Assembly (NCBI GenBank): GCA_035765515.1
Contig: DASTXN010000096.1
Coordinates: 1 to 49,340 of the forward strand
Length of the DNA stretch: 49,340 nucleotides
DNA from: DASRSS01 sp035765515
Lineage (GTDB): Bacteria; Actinomycetota; Actinomycetes; Mycobacteriales; Jatrophihabitantaceae
Direction of reading: 5' to 3'
Both the position numbers and the translations under genes were made by a program. This document shows, piece by piece, positions 8,367-16,860 of the stretch (position 1 is its first letter; the number at the start of each line of letters is the position of its first letter). The notes beneath the pieces were generated by a model. That model saw only the letters and a list, made by a program, of their open reading frames with translations. It was not told the DNA's origin and ran no database searches.

Positions 8367-9931
8367 CGACCCGAGCGCGTAAGAACCTCGGCCGGATCAC
8401 CTTCGTGGGTGCCGGTCCGGGCGACCCGGGCCTGCTGACCGTCCAGGCGGTGGACGCGCTGCGTGGCGCGGACGTCGTGTTCGCCGACGCCGCGGTCAGT
8501 CCGGCGGTGTCCGAGCTGGGCGGCTGCGACGTGCGCCCGGTCGATTCCACGCCGGCCGAGACGGCGAAGCTGCTGCTGGCCGAAGCGCGCAACGGGCTCA
8601 CCGTCGTGCGGCTCGTCGGAGGCGACCCGTTCGCCGACGACGCGGCGGTCAAGGAGGCGCTGGCCGTCGCCAAGACGGTCGTCCCCTTCGACGTGGTCCC
8701 GGGCATCCCTGCCGGTCTCGGCGCGGCGACCTACGCCGGTGTCGCCTACGGACCTGTGCGCACGTCGGTCGAGATCGCCGACGCGGCAGCACTGGACGGC
8801 CGCACGTTCGAGGCGCTGGCCGCGACGCCCGGCACGCTGGTGCTCACCGTCCCCGCCGCCGACGTCCGCCTCCTGGGTGATCAGCTGGTGGCCAACGGGC
8901 TCAAGCCGGACACCGCAGTCACGGTCAGCTGCGGCGCGACGACCACCGGTCAGCAGACGATCAACGGCACGGTGGGGGATCTGGAGCTGGCCGCGGTCGG
9001 CATGACCGGTCCGCTGGTGATCACGGTGGGCAAGGCCGCCGCGCAGCGCGAGAAGCTGGCCTGGTGGGAGTCGCGGTCCCTGTACGGCTGGAAGGTGCTC
9101 GTGCCGCGGACCAAGGAGCAGGCCGGCGCGATGAGCGATCGGCTGCGTTCGTACGGCGCGGTGCCCGTGGAGGTGCCGACCATCGCCGTCGAGCCGCCGC
9201 GCACGCCCACCCAGATGGAGCGCGCGATCAAGGGTCTGGTCACCGGCCGGTACGAGTGGATCGTGTTCACGTCCACCAACGCGGTGAAGGCGGTGCGCGA
9301 GAAGTTCGAGGAGTTCGGCCTGGACGCCCGCGCGTTCGCCGGCGTCAAGATCGCCTGCGTCGGCGAGGCCACGGCCGCAGCGGTACGGGCCTTCGGGATC
9401 CGTCCGGAGCTGCTGCCGTCGGGCGAGCAGTCCTCCGAGGGGCTGCTGGCCGACTTCCCGCCGTTCGACGACGTGCTCGACCCGATCGACCGGATTCTGC
9501 TGCCGCGCGCGGACATCGCGACCGAGACGCTGGCCGCGGGGCTGCGTGAGCGCGGCTGGGAGATCGACGACGTGACGGCGTACCGCACGGTGCGCGCTGC
9601 TCCGCCGGCCGCCGAGATCCGCGACGCGATCAAGTCCGGCGGGTTCCAGGCGGTGTGCTTCACGTCCTCGTCCACCGTGCGGAACCTGGTCGGCATCGCC
9701 GGCAAGCCGCACGCGCGGACCGTGGTCGCCTGCATCGGGCCGCAGACCGCAGCCACCGCGAAGGAGTTCGGCCTGCGCGTGGACGTGCAGCCCGAGTCGG
9801 CGACCGTGCCGGCCCTGGTGGACGCGCTGGCCGAGTACGCGGTGCTCAAGGCCGCCGAGGAGCGCGAGAAGGCCGCTGCCGCTGCCGCCAAGAAGGCCGC
9901 TCGCGCCTCCTCCCGCCGCGCCGCGCGCTGA
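8363..9931 (+). CDS. hemD: Fused uroporphyrinogen-III methyltransferase-like / uroporphyrinogen-III synthase
   Basis: This is a 522-residue fusion. Residues about 8-235 resemble SUMT/CobA (FVGAGPGDPGLLTVQAVDAL; VRLVGGDPF; VVPGIPAGLGA). Residues about 250-495 are uroporphyrinogen-III synthase (VLVPRTKEQAGAMSDRL; FTSTNAVKAV; CFTSSSTVRNLVG). A Lys/Ala-rich tail ends it. HemD cyclises hydroxymethylbilane to uroporphyrinogen III, and SUMT would send it to siroheme or corrinoids. In the SUMT part the usual glycine/glutamate-rich segment after GGDPF is replaced by ADDAAVKEA, so methyltransferase activity is uncertain. ATG 8363 has GGGAG 7 nt upstream, and the end overlaps hemB by one base. Confidence 0.92.
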   Translation: MTTRARKNLGRITFVGAGPGDPGLLTVQAVDALRGADVVFADAAVSPAVSELGGCDVRPVDSTPAETAKLLLAEARNGLTVVRLVGGDPFADDAAVKEALAVAKTVVPFDVVPGIPAGLGAATYAGVAYGPVRTSVEIADAAALDGRTFEALAATPGTLVLTVPAADVRLLGDQLVANGLKPDTAVTVSCGATTTGQQTINGTVGDLELAAVGMTGPLVITVGKAAAQREKLAWWESRSLYGWKVLVPRTKEQAGAMSDRLRSYGAVPVEVPTIAVEPPRTPTQMERAIKGLVTGRYEWIVFTSTNAVKAVREKFEEFGLDARAFAGVKIACVGEATAAAVRAFGIRPELLPSGEQSSEGLLADFPPFDDVLDPIDRILLPRADIATETLAAGLRERGWEIDDVTAYRTVRAAPPAAEIRDAIKSGGFQAVCFTSSSTVRNLVGIAGKPHARTVVACIGPQTAATAKEFGLRVDVQPESATVPALVDALAEYAVLKAAEEREKAAAAAAKKAARASSRRAAR

Positions 9932-10929
9932 TGTCTCTGCCCGAACTTCCGGGGTATCCGGTGTCGCGGCTGCGGCGGCTGCGGCGCACGCCCGCGCTGC
10001 GGCGGCTGACCTCGGACGTGGTCGTGCGCCCGTCCGACCTGGTGCTGCCGATGTTCGTGCGCGAGGGCGTCGGCGAGCCGGTGCCGATCACGTCGATGCC
10101 CGGCGTCGTCCAGCACACCCAGGAGTCGCTGGTGAAGGCGGCCGTCTCGGCGGTCGAGTCGGGCGTGGGCGGGCTCATGCTGTTCGGCATCCCCGAGCAC
10201 AAGGACGCGCTCGGCACTGGTGCGGACGATCCGGAGGGCGTGCTGAACGTTGCACTGCGCCGGCTGCGTGCCGAGCTCGGCGACGACACCGTGCTGATGG
10301 CCGACCTGTGCCTGGACGAGTTCACCGATCACGGGCACTGCGGCGTCCTGGCCGAGGACGGTTCCGTGGACAACGACGCGACGCTGCTGCGGTACGCCTC
10401 GATGGGACTGGCGCAGGCCGAGGCGGGTGCGCACCTGCTGGGCACCAGCGGGATGATGGACGGCCAGGTCGCCGCGGTGCGCCGCGCGCTGGACGACGCC
10501 GGGCACCTCGACACCGGCATTCTGGGTTACGCGCCGAAGTACGCGTCGGCCTTCTACGGACCGTTCCGCGAGGCCGTCAACTCCTCGCTGGTCGGTGACC
10601 GCAAGACCTACCAGCAGGACGCGGCGCGCAGCGTCGACGAGGCGCTCGCCGAGGTGGCGCTGGACGTGGCCGAGGGCGCTGACATCGTGATGGTCAAGCC
10701 CGCGCTGCCGTACCTGGACGTGCTGCGCGCGGTGGCCGAGGCGTCGCCCGTGCCCGTGGCCGCGTACCAGATCAGCGGCGAGTACGCGATGGTCGAGGCG
10801 GCTGCCGAGCGCGGCTGGCTGGACCGCGAGCGGGCGATCGTCGAGACCCTCACGTCGATCAAGCGGGCCGGCGCCTCGATAATCCTGACCTATTGGGCAA
10901 CCACATTTCCTAACATTGATCTAACATAG
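9931..10929 (+). CDS. hemB: Delta-aminolevulinic acid dehydratase (porphobilinogen synthase)
   Basis: HemB condenses two aminolevulinates to porphobilinogen. The 332-residue protein has the two Schiff-base lysines, in GYAPKYASAFYGPFR and MVKPALPYLD. The metal-site segment reads DLCLDEFTDHGHCG: the first Cys of the zinc type is kept, but the usual second Cys is Asp, so metal use may be mixed. It starts at a TGATG overlap with hemD and completes the rex-hemA-C-D-B operon. hemL, the missing step between HemA and HemB, lies 3 kb downstream. Confidence 0.96.
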   Translation: MSLPELPGYPVSRLRRLRRTPALRRLTSDVVVRPSDLVLPMFVREGVGEPVPITSMPGVVQHTQESLVKAAVSAVESGVGGLMLFGIPEHKDALGTGADDPEGVLNVALRRLRAELGDDTVLMADLCLDEFTDHGHCGVLAEDGSVDNDATLLRYASMGLAQAEAGAHLLGTSGMMDGQVAAVRRALDDAGHLDTGILGYAPKYASAFYGPFREAVNSSLVGDRKTYQQDAARSVDEALAEVALDVAEGADIVMVKPALPYLDVLRAVAEASPVPVAAYQISGEYAMVEAAAERGWLDRERAIVETLTSIKRAGASIILTYWATTFPNIDLT

Positions 10930-10933
10930 GGGT

Positions 10934-11908
10934 ATGACAGACATCGGGGACCGGGCTCGGATCCCCTCCCCAACCAGCTGGTACCGCGAACCGGCTCGCT
11001 CCTATCTGTCCACCGCGGGCCTCGCGCTGCTGATCGTCGCCGGCTTCGTCCTCGACCTGGTCCTCGGCGGTGCCTGGGCGCACCTGATCGGCTGGGCTAT
11101 CGCGTTCGTCGTCGTCGTGGGCATCGACGCGCTGACGGTCCATGCGGCGCGGACCCTGCGGTCCGTCGCGGTGTCCGAGACACAGGTCCGCGTCGGCGAC
11201 GACGTCATCGAGCGGGCCGACATCCTGGGTATCGAGCTCGGTGGCGTCCGAGGCGATGGCGTGCCCGAGGCCGGCAGCAGCGAGATCCTCGGGCGCACCT
11301 CGGCCGAGGGGATGCCGCGAGGCTGCGTCGGGGTGTCGCTGATCCTGACCGGCGGGCGGCACGTGATCGTCCCGACCCGGCGCCCGGAGCGGCTGGCCGC
11401 CGCGCTGCAGGCCGAGCTGGCGGTGCCCGAGGTCCGTCCCGCGACCGCGGCCGAGCTTCCGCTGCTGGCCGAGATCGACTCGCGCGCGGAGACGCTGTTC
11501 ACCGTCGCCGGGCTGCAGCTGCCACGCGTCGTGTTCCCGGTGGACAAGCTGCCGAACGCCAAGGCCGTCTTCGTCCAGGGCCGCCCGCCCGTCGGATTCA
11601 TCCGGGTCGAGGAGGTGGACGGTCTGGCGCACGTCGAGGAGCTGGCCGTGCTGCCCTCGCACATGCGCCGCGGCATCGGGTCAGCGCTGCTGGAAGCGGC
11701 GTGCGCGTGGGCGGCCGGTAACGGCTACAAGGCAATCACCCTGATCACGTACGCCGACGTCCCGTGGAACGGACCGTTCTACGCGGCGCGCGGCTTCGCC
11801 GAGTTGTCGGCGGCGCTGACGCCCGAGCTGGCCGAGCTGCGCGACTGGGAGCGAACCGTCGGCCTGGACGAACTCGGCCGGCGCATAGTCATGCGGCGCG
11901 ACTTATAG
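10934..11908 (+). CDS. Membrane-anchored GNAT family N-acetyltransferase
   Basis: The protein has 324 residues in two parts. Residues about 1-165 hold two membrane segments (STAGLALLIVAGFVLDLVLG; AHLIGWAIAFVVVVGI) and a beta-rich segment resembling the small DUF3093-type PH-like proteins. Residues about 170-324 are a GNAT acyltransferase, with VEELAVLPSHMRRGIGSALL as the acetyl-CoA loop and ADVPWNGPFYAARGF. It starts only 4 nt after hemB, so it probably rides on the heme operon. A TAACAT hexamer just upstream could also allow a leaderless transcript. The acceptor substrate is unknown. Confidence 0.8.
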   Translation: MTDIGDRARIPSPTSWYREPARSYLSTAGLALLIVAGFVLDLVLGGAWAHLIGWAIAFVVVVGIDALTVHAARTLRSVAVSETQVRVGDDVIERADILGIELGGVRGDGVPEAGSSEILGRTSAEGMPRGCVGVSLILTGGRHVIVPTRRPERLAAALQAELAVPEVRPATAAELPLLAEIDSRAETLFTVAGLQLPRVVFPVDKLPNAKAVFVQGRPPVGFIRVEEVDGLAHVEELAVLPSHMRRGIGSALLEAACAWAAGNGYKAITLITYADVPWNGPFYAARGFAELSAALTPELAELRDWERTVGLDELGRRIVMRRDL

Positions 11909-11969
11909 GGCCGCTGTCGATCGTCGCGCCGCCCACTCGCAAGCTCGCAGGCGGACACGTCGACCGACG

Positions 11970-11984
11970 GGCGACTTCGTCGCC
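11970..11984. terminator. Short hairpin between convergent genes
   Basis: GGCGAC-TTC-GTCGCC is a perfect 6-bp stem with a 3-nt loop in the 118-bp gap between the converging GNAT and DUF389 genes. No T-run follows. It is a plausible but weak bidirectional terminator. Confidence 0.35.
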
Positions 11985-12026
11985 ATTGCGGCCGTTAGCT
12001 GGTTGCTTTGCGCTCCGCCGGGGAGG

Positions 12027-12950
12027 TCACCGCACGTCCTGTCGTGTACCACTGCGGATGAGCAGGGTGAGTACGCCGGCGATCACGATGCCGACCAGGT
12101 TGATGCCCAGCTGGGAGGCGGACAGCCAGGTCTCGTGCCAGTTGCCCAGCACTCCGGCCACGGCCGCGTTTCCGGCCGCCGGCACGGTCGTCACGGAGAT
12201 GAACACGCCGACGAGCGCGGCCGACTTGCTGGACGTCAGCGACAGCATGCCGGCCGCGCCCGCGACCAGCGCGGTGATCAGTGAGAACCAGCCCGGGTGG
12301 TATATGAACTCGGTCTCGCGGTGTCCGGACAGATTCGAAGCGTCGATCAGGCCGACCGCTCGCGCGAGCAGGGCAAGCAGCGCGGTGATCACGATCGCGG
12401 CGGGGAAGCCGACGGCGAGCGCGACGACCGCGCGTCGCGCGATCTGCGCGCGTCGGCGGACGATCCCGACGGCGATGCCGGCCAGCGGACCGAACTCCGG
12501 GCCGACGACCATGGCGCCCACGATCGTGACCTGGGAGTCGGTGACGACACCGATGGCGGCCAGCAAGGTGGCGAGGACCAGGAAGGCGAGGAACGTCGCG
12601 CTCAGCGTCGAGTCGCTGCCGGTTCGGGTGAGCAGTTCGTCCCAGATCACCGCGTCGTCCGGCTCGCCCGGGGCGTCGTCTTCGGCCTTGCGGGCGAGCG
12701 CGCCGAGCGCGGTGTCGACCGGGTCGAGCGTGATCATCCCGGCGTCGTTGATGCCCAGCCGGTCGAGTTCGTGCAGCACGGCGTTGGTCGCCTCGCGGGC
12801 GACGTCCGCGGTGATCACGTCGAGATCGGGAGCAGACGGGCCGATCTGACCGCGGCTGATCGCGACCGCGCCCGGAGTGGCTGTCACCGCCTCGACGGCC
12901 GGCCCGGCCAGCTCGCGCGGGCACACCACGCGCAGATGCAGGAGCGTCAC
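12027..12950 (-). CDS. DUF389 domain-containing membrane protein
   Basis: This is a 307-residue protein. The soluble N-terminal part of about 110 residues is followed by about six membrane segments from LSATFLAFLVLATLLAAIG to LGINLVGIVIAGVLTLLI. The DUF389 core GAMVVGPEFGPLAGIAVG is clear. The family is often a stand-alone membrane protein of unknown role. The GTG at 12950 is the likely start. It is on the same strand as the SDR upstream, 28 nt apart, so the two may be one transcript. Confidence 0.85.
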   Translation of the reverse strand: MTLLHLRVVCPRELAGPAVEAVTATPGAVAISRGQIGPSAPDLDVITADVAREATNAVLHELDRLGINDAGMITLDPVDTALGALARKAEDDAPGEPDDAVIWDELLTRTGSDSTLSATFLAFLVLATLLAAIGVVTDSQVTIVGAMVVGPEFGPLAGIAVGIVRRRAQIARRAVVALAVGFPAAIVITALLALLARAVGLIDASNLSGHRETEFIYHPGWFSLITALVAGAAGMLSLTSSKSAALVGVFISVTTVPAAGNAAVAGVLGNWHETWLSASQLGINLVGIVIAGVLTLLIRSGTRQDVR

Positions 12951-12978
12951 GGCTGTGTCGACCCGGCGCCGGCCGGCG

Positions 12979-13743
12979 TCAGCGCGGGGCCATCCGGATC
13001 GCGCCGTCGAGTCGGATGACCTCGCCGTTGAGCATCGGGTTCGCGACGATGTGCTCGACGAGGGCGGCGTACTCGTCCGGGTCGCCGAGCCGCGACGGGT
13101 GCGGCACCTGTGCGCCGAGGCTGTCCTGCGCCTCCTGCGGCAAGCCCTCGAGCATCGGGGTTTTGAACAGGCCGGGGGCGATCGTCATGACTCGGATCTG
13201 CTTGTCGGCGAGGTCGCGCGCGATCGGCAGCGTCATGCCGACGACGCCGCCCTTGGACGCGGAGTAGGCCGCCTGACCGACCTGACCCTCGAACGCCGCG
13301 ACGGATGCGGTGTTCACGATGACGCCGCGCTCACCGTCGACCGGTTCATTGTTCGCGATGCGCTCGGCGGCCAGGCGAATGACGTTGAACGTGCCGATCA
13401 GGTTGACCGTGACCACCCTGGCGAACTGGTCCAGTGGCATGACCACGCCCTTGCCGCTGATCACGCGGCCGGGCGTGCCGATGCCGGCGCAGTTGACGGC
13501 GACCCGGATGGGGCCGCGGGCCGCAGCGGCGTCGAGGGCGGCAGTGACGTCCGCCTCGCTGGTGACGTCGGCCGGAGCGAAGCTGGCCCGGTCGCCGATC
13601 TCCGCCACGGTGTCGGCGCCGGGGGCAGACGGCAGGTCGACGAGGACGACGTGCGCGCCGGCCTTGGCCAGACGGCGAGCGGTGGCCCGGCCGAGTCCGG
13701 ATGCCCCGCCGGTGATGATCGCGACGCTGCCTTCGATGTTCAT
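12979..13743 (-). CDS. SDR family oxidoreductase, 3-hydroxyacyl-CoA dehydrogenase type II-like
   Basis: The 254-residue protein has the cofactor motif TGGASGLG at residues 11-18, the NCAGIG motif, the catalytic Tyr/Lys in AAYSASKGG and a preceding Ser (VNTASVAAF). APADV after the third strand favours NAD(H). The overall pattern, with GERGVIVNTASVAAFEGQ, is that of the HSD17B10-like 3-hydroxyacyl-CoA dehydrogenase group used in fatty acid or sterol beta-oxidation. The substrate is inferred from the family only. The long frame further upstream runs through the repeat region and hemL antisense and is not used. Confidence 0.85.
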   Translation of the reverse strand: MNIEGSVAIITGGASGLGRATARRLAKAGAHVVLVDLPSAPGADTVAEIGDRASFAPADVTSEADVTAALDAAAARGPIRVAVNCAGIGTPGRVISGKGVVMPLDQFARVVTVNLIGTFNVIRLAAERIANNEPVDGERGVIVNTASVAAFEGQVGQAAYSASKGGVVGMTLPIARDLADKQIRVMTIAPGLFKTPMLEGLPQEAQDSLGAQVPHPSRLGDPDEYAALVEHIVANPMLNGEVIRLDGAIRMAPR

Positions 13744-13864
13744 GCGCCGTCCGTGCCCTTTCGCGCTGTGAGTCCGTGAGTATCCGGCCCGATCCTGCCG
13801 TACGCGGCGCCGAGCGGGGCCACCGGCGGTGGGACGTCGGCCGCGAACCTGGGGTGCGCGAGCT

Positions 13865-13916
13865 TTGCTCTGCCCGGTGAGGCCGTGCGCTTGCCCGGTA
13901 TTACCGAGCAGAGCAA
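13865..13916 (+). repeat. Palindromic repeat family A, copy 1
   Basis: This is a 52-bp unit with arms TTGCTCTGCCCGGT (13865-13878) and ACCGAGCAGAGCAA (13903-13916), 13 of 14 pairing. An inner CGGTATTACCG hairpin offers an alternative fold. A second copy 85 bp downstream is identical at 51 of 52 positions, and a shorter inverted relative sits at 34610. The 418-bp gap between the SDR and hemL otherwise holds no gene that I can support. Confidence 0.85.
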
Positions 13917-13949
13917 GTGTGTGCTGCCGGGTGTGACGGCGTGAGGACC

Positions 13950-14001
13950 TTGCTCTGCCCGGTGAGGGCGTGCGCTTGCCCGGTATTACCGAGCAGAGCA
14001 A
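13950..14001 (+). repeat. Palindromic repeat family A, copy 2
   Basis: This copy is 51/52 identical to copy 1, with arms at 13950-13963 and 13988-14001. The tandem pair lies about 160 bp before the hemL start. It could act as a terminator for read-through or as a leader structure for hemL. Confidence 0.85.
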
Positions 14002-14161
14002 AGGTGCGCGCACACTACCCCCAGCCGGCTGGATTCGAGGTGGGCTCGTGCGGTACCGGTCCAGCACGGCTCGCCGCTGGCGGACCGAGTTGTTCCCGCC
14101 CGCCGCCCTGGATGGGCACCGTGCAGCTGCCCGAGCCGGCCGCCCTGCGAGACTGGGTGCC

Positions 14162-15469
14162 GTGAGCGATGCACCCGTCTCGGCAGACCTGTTCGCCCGT
14201 GCCCAGCGCGTGACGCCGGGCGGCGTCAACTCACCCGTCCGCGCCTTCCGCGCCGTCGGCGGCACACCGCGGTTCATGGTCAGCGGCTCCGGCGCGTACC
14301 TGATCGATGCGGACGGCCGCCGGTACGTCGATCTGGTTTCGTCCTGGGGACCGATGATCCTCGGGCACGCCCACCCCGCGGTCGTCGCTGCGGTCCAGCA
14401 GTCGGCGACGTCCGGGCTGTCCTTCGGGACGCCGACTGCAGGTGAGGTCGAGCTCGCCGAGCTGCTGATCGGACGCGTCGCCTCCCCGTCACTGCAGCAG
14501 GTGCGACTGGTCAACTCGGGCACCGAGGCGACCATGTCCGCGATCCGCCTGGCGCGCGGCGTCACCGGGCGGCACCGCGTCGTGAAGTTCGCCGGCTGCT
14601 ACCACGGTCACGTCGACGCGCTGCTCGCGTCGGCGGGCTCGGGCGTCGTGACGTTCGGACTCCCGGACACCCCCGGGGTCACCGGCGCGCAGACCGCCGA
14701 GACGATCGTGCTGCCCTACAACGACCTGGACGCGGTCGAGGCCGCGTTCGCCGAGTTCGGCACCGAGATCGCGTGCGTGATCACCGAGGCGGCGGCCGGG
14801 AACATGGGCGCGGTCGCGCCGGTCGACGGCTTCAACGCCGGGCTGCGGGAGATCACGTTCAAGCACGACGCCCTGCTGATCATGGACGAGGTGATGACCG
14901 GGTTCCGCGTCTCGCCCGCGGGCTGGTACGGCCTGGACCCGGTCGAGGCGGACCTGTTCACGTTCGGCAAGGTGATGAGCGGCGGCCTGCCCGCGGCTGC
15001 GTTCGGCGGCCGCGCGGACGTGATGGACAAGCTCGCGCCGTCCGGGCCGGTGTACCAGGCGGGCACGCTGTCGGGGAACCCGGTTGCGGTCGCCGCCGGG
15101 CTGGCCTCGCTGCGCGCGGCGGGACCGGACGTCTACGACGCGCTGGACGCGAACGCGCAAACCGTCGGCCGCCTGGTGACGACCGCGCTGACCGAGGCCG
15201 GTGTCGAGCACCGCGTCCAGTACGCCGGCAACCTGTTCTCGGTGTTCTTCGCCGCCGACAAGGTCACTGATTTCGCCGGCGCCCAGGCCGCGGCGACCTG
15301 GCGCTACAGGCCGTTCTTCCACGCGATGCTGGACGCCGGCGTGTACCTGCCGCCGAGCGCGTTCGAGGCCTGGTTCGTCAACGCCGCCATGGACGACGGC
15401 GCTCTGGCGATCATTGCCGACGCCCTGCCCGCTGCGGCCCGCGCCGCCGCGGAGGCCACCCCCACCTGA
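14162..15469 (+). CDS. hemL: Glutamate-1-semialdehyde 2,1-aminomutase
   Basis: HemL converts glutamate-1-semialdehyde to 5-aminolevulinate using PLP, linking HemA to HemB. The 435-residue protein shows GVNSPVRAFRAVGGTP, NSGTEATMSAIRLARG, the cofactor-contacting MDEVMTGFR, and the PLP lysine K270 in FTFGKVMSGGLPAAAFGG. The GTG at 14162 gives the family's usual length and N-terminus; the open frame continues upstream without a better start. It lies apart from the rex-hem operon, downstream of the family A repeats and in the same direction as the next gene. Confidence 0.95.
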   Translation: MSDAPVSADLFARAQRVTPGGVNSPVRAFRAVGGTPRFMVSGSGAYLIDADGRRYVDLVSSWGPMILGHAHPAVVAAVQQSATSGLSFGTPTAGEVELAELLIGRVASPSLQQVRLVNSGTEATMSAIRLARGVTGRHRVVKFAGCYHGHVDALLASAGSGVVTFGLPDTPGVTGAQTAETIVLPYNDLDAVEAAFAEFGTEIACVITEAAAGNMGAVAPVDGFNAGLREITFKHDALLIMDEVMTGFRVSPAGWYGLDPVEADLFTFGKVMSGGLPAAAFGGRADVMDKLAPSGPVYQAGTLSGNPVAVAAGLASLRAAGPDVYDALDANAQTVGRLVTTALTEAGVEHRVQYAGNLFSVFFAADKVTDFAGAQAAATWRYRPFFHAMLDAGVYLPPSAFEAWFVNAAMDDGALAIIADALPAAARAAAEATPT

Positions 15470-15510
15470 CCGAAAGCGGGGTGGGGGACGGGCCTGAGAG
15501 GATGGGCGGC

Positions 15511-16149
15511 ATGACCACCGTCCACCTGCTGCGCCACGGCGAGGTCCACAACCCCGACCACATCCTGTACGGCCGGCTGCCCGGGTTCCGGCTCTCGGAC
15601 CTCGGCGTGGCCCAGGCCAAGCTGGCCGCCGAGTACCTCGCGCAGCGGCCGATCGGTTACCTCGTCTCGTCCCCGCTGGAGCGCGCTCAGCAGACCGCGC
15701 AGCCGCTGGCGGACGCGCTCGGGCTGGCAATCGAGACGGACGAGCGGCTCATCGAGGCGAGCAACCACCTCGAGGGCAAGCCGGTCGCGGGCGGCGCCGG
15801 CCTGTTCCGCGACCCGAGCCTGTTCAAGTACTACCGCAACCCGTTCCGTCCGTCCTGGGGCGAGCCGTACGTGCAGATCGCGGCGCGCGTGCTCACCGCG
15901 GCCCGGGCGGCGCGCGACGCAGCCGCCGCGATCGGGCCGGACGCCGAGGCGGTGTGTGTCAGCCACCAGCTGCCGATCGTGTGCGCGCGGCGCAGCGCCG
16001 AGGGCAAGCGGCTGTTCCACGACCCGCGCCACCGCGACTGCAGCCTTGCGTCGGTGACGTCCTTCACGTTCGACGGGGAGGCGATCACGGCGATCGAGTA
16101 CGCCGAGCCGGCCGCTGCGTTGCCCTCCGGCCACGGCGCCGGAGCATGA
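15511..16149 (+). CDS. Histidine phosphatase family protein
   Basis: The 212-residue protein carries the phosphoglycerate-mutase-like RHG motif at the N-terminus (HLLRHGEVHNP) and the second His in VSHQLPIVCA; SSPLERAQQTA is the usual middle motif. ATG 15511 is chosen because GAGAGG lies 9 nt upstream. It follows hemL by 41 nt and precedes the cytochrome maturation genes, an order seen in many actinobacteria. The substrate is unknown. Confidence 0.88.
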   Translation: MTTVHLLRHGEVHNPDHILYGRLPGFRLSDLGVAQAKLAAEYLAQRPIGYLVSSPLERAQQTAQPLADALGLAIETDERLIEASNHLEGKPVAGGAGLFRDPSLFKYYRNPFRPSWGEPYVQIAARVLTAARAARDAAAAIGPDAEAVCVSHQLPIVCARRSAEGKRLFHDPRHRDCSLASVTSFTFDGEAITAIEYAEPAAALPSGHGAGA

Positions 16150-16234
16150 GGCGCGCACAGTCCGGATAGACCGGGCCCACAGGATGCTGAGGCGGTGTCG
16201 GGGCATTTAACACCGTGCCGCACACTGGACGGCG

Positions 16235-16858
16235 ATGAAATTGCGCCTGGTCCCGATCGCGCTGGCGTGTGCGGCAGTTGCCGCCGCCGCGTTCGTGACC
16301 GGTTGCGCCGGCAAGAACGCCGTAGACCAGAACGCCGGCGGCGACTTCCGGTTCGTCAGCGCCAGCGACCCCGGTCAGACCTGGAAGCCGGCGGATCGCA
16401 AGAAGGTCGGCGAGGTCACCGGAGAGCTGCTCGACGGGGGCAGCTTCAACCTGGCCAGTGACGCGGGCAAGGTCGTCGTCGTCAACTTCTGGGCCAGCTG
16501 GTGCCCGCCGTGCCAGATCGAGACGCCGCAGTTCGACAGCGTCTACCGCGCCTACAAGGACAAGGGCGTCGACTTCGTCGGCATCGACTTCAAGGATCAG
16601 CGCGGCAAGGCACAGTCGTTCGTCAAGGACAACGACATCAGCTTCCCGATCGTCTACGACCAGCAGGGCAAGACGGCGCTGGAGCTCGGGCACCTTCCCT
16701 CGCAGGGCCTGCCGTTCACGGTGCTGATCGACAAGCAGCAGCGCGCCGCCGCCGTCTACGTCGGGTCGCTCACGCCGAAGGACCTCGAGCCGGTGCTGGA
16801 CAGGCTGCTTGCCGAGTCGGCCGCGGCTGTTGGTTCATCCACCGGCCCGGGGGCGTAG
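16235..16858 (+). CDS. TlpA/ResA family thiol-disulfide lipoprotein
   Basis: This 207-residue exported thioredoxin-like protein starts with a lipoprotein signal and lipobox (VTGC, Cys24) and has the redox motif WCPPC (Cys90, Cys93) in NFWASWCPPCQIE. The insertion typical of ResA/TlpA is present. In cytochrome c maturation system II this protein reduces the heme-binding CXXCH thiols outside the membrane, using electrons passed by CcdA, which is encoded 2 nt downstream. The four-gene resA-ccdA-resB-ccsB order supports this role. Confidence 0.92.
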   Translation: MKLRLVPIALACAAVAAAAFVTGCAGKNAVDQNAGGDFRFVSASDPGQTWKPADRKKVGEVTGELLDGGSFNLASDAGKVVVVNFWASWCPPCQIETPQFDSVYRAYKDKGVDFVGIDFKDQRGKAQSFVKDNDISFPIVYDQQGKTALELGHLPSQGLPFTVLIDKQQRAAAVYVGSLTPKDLEPVLDRLLAESAAAVGSSTGPGA

Positions 16859-16860
16859 CA

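Noticed and set aside
13862..14002. CRISPR-like array made by the tandem family A units
   Set aside because: Only two units exist, each is itself palindromic, spacing is a single 33-bp gap and no cas genes are present.
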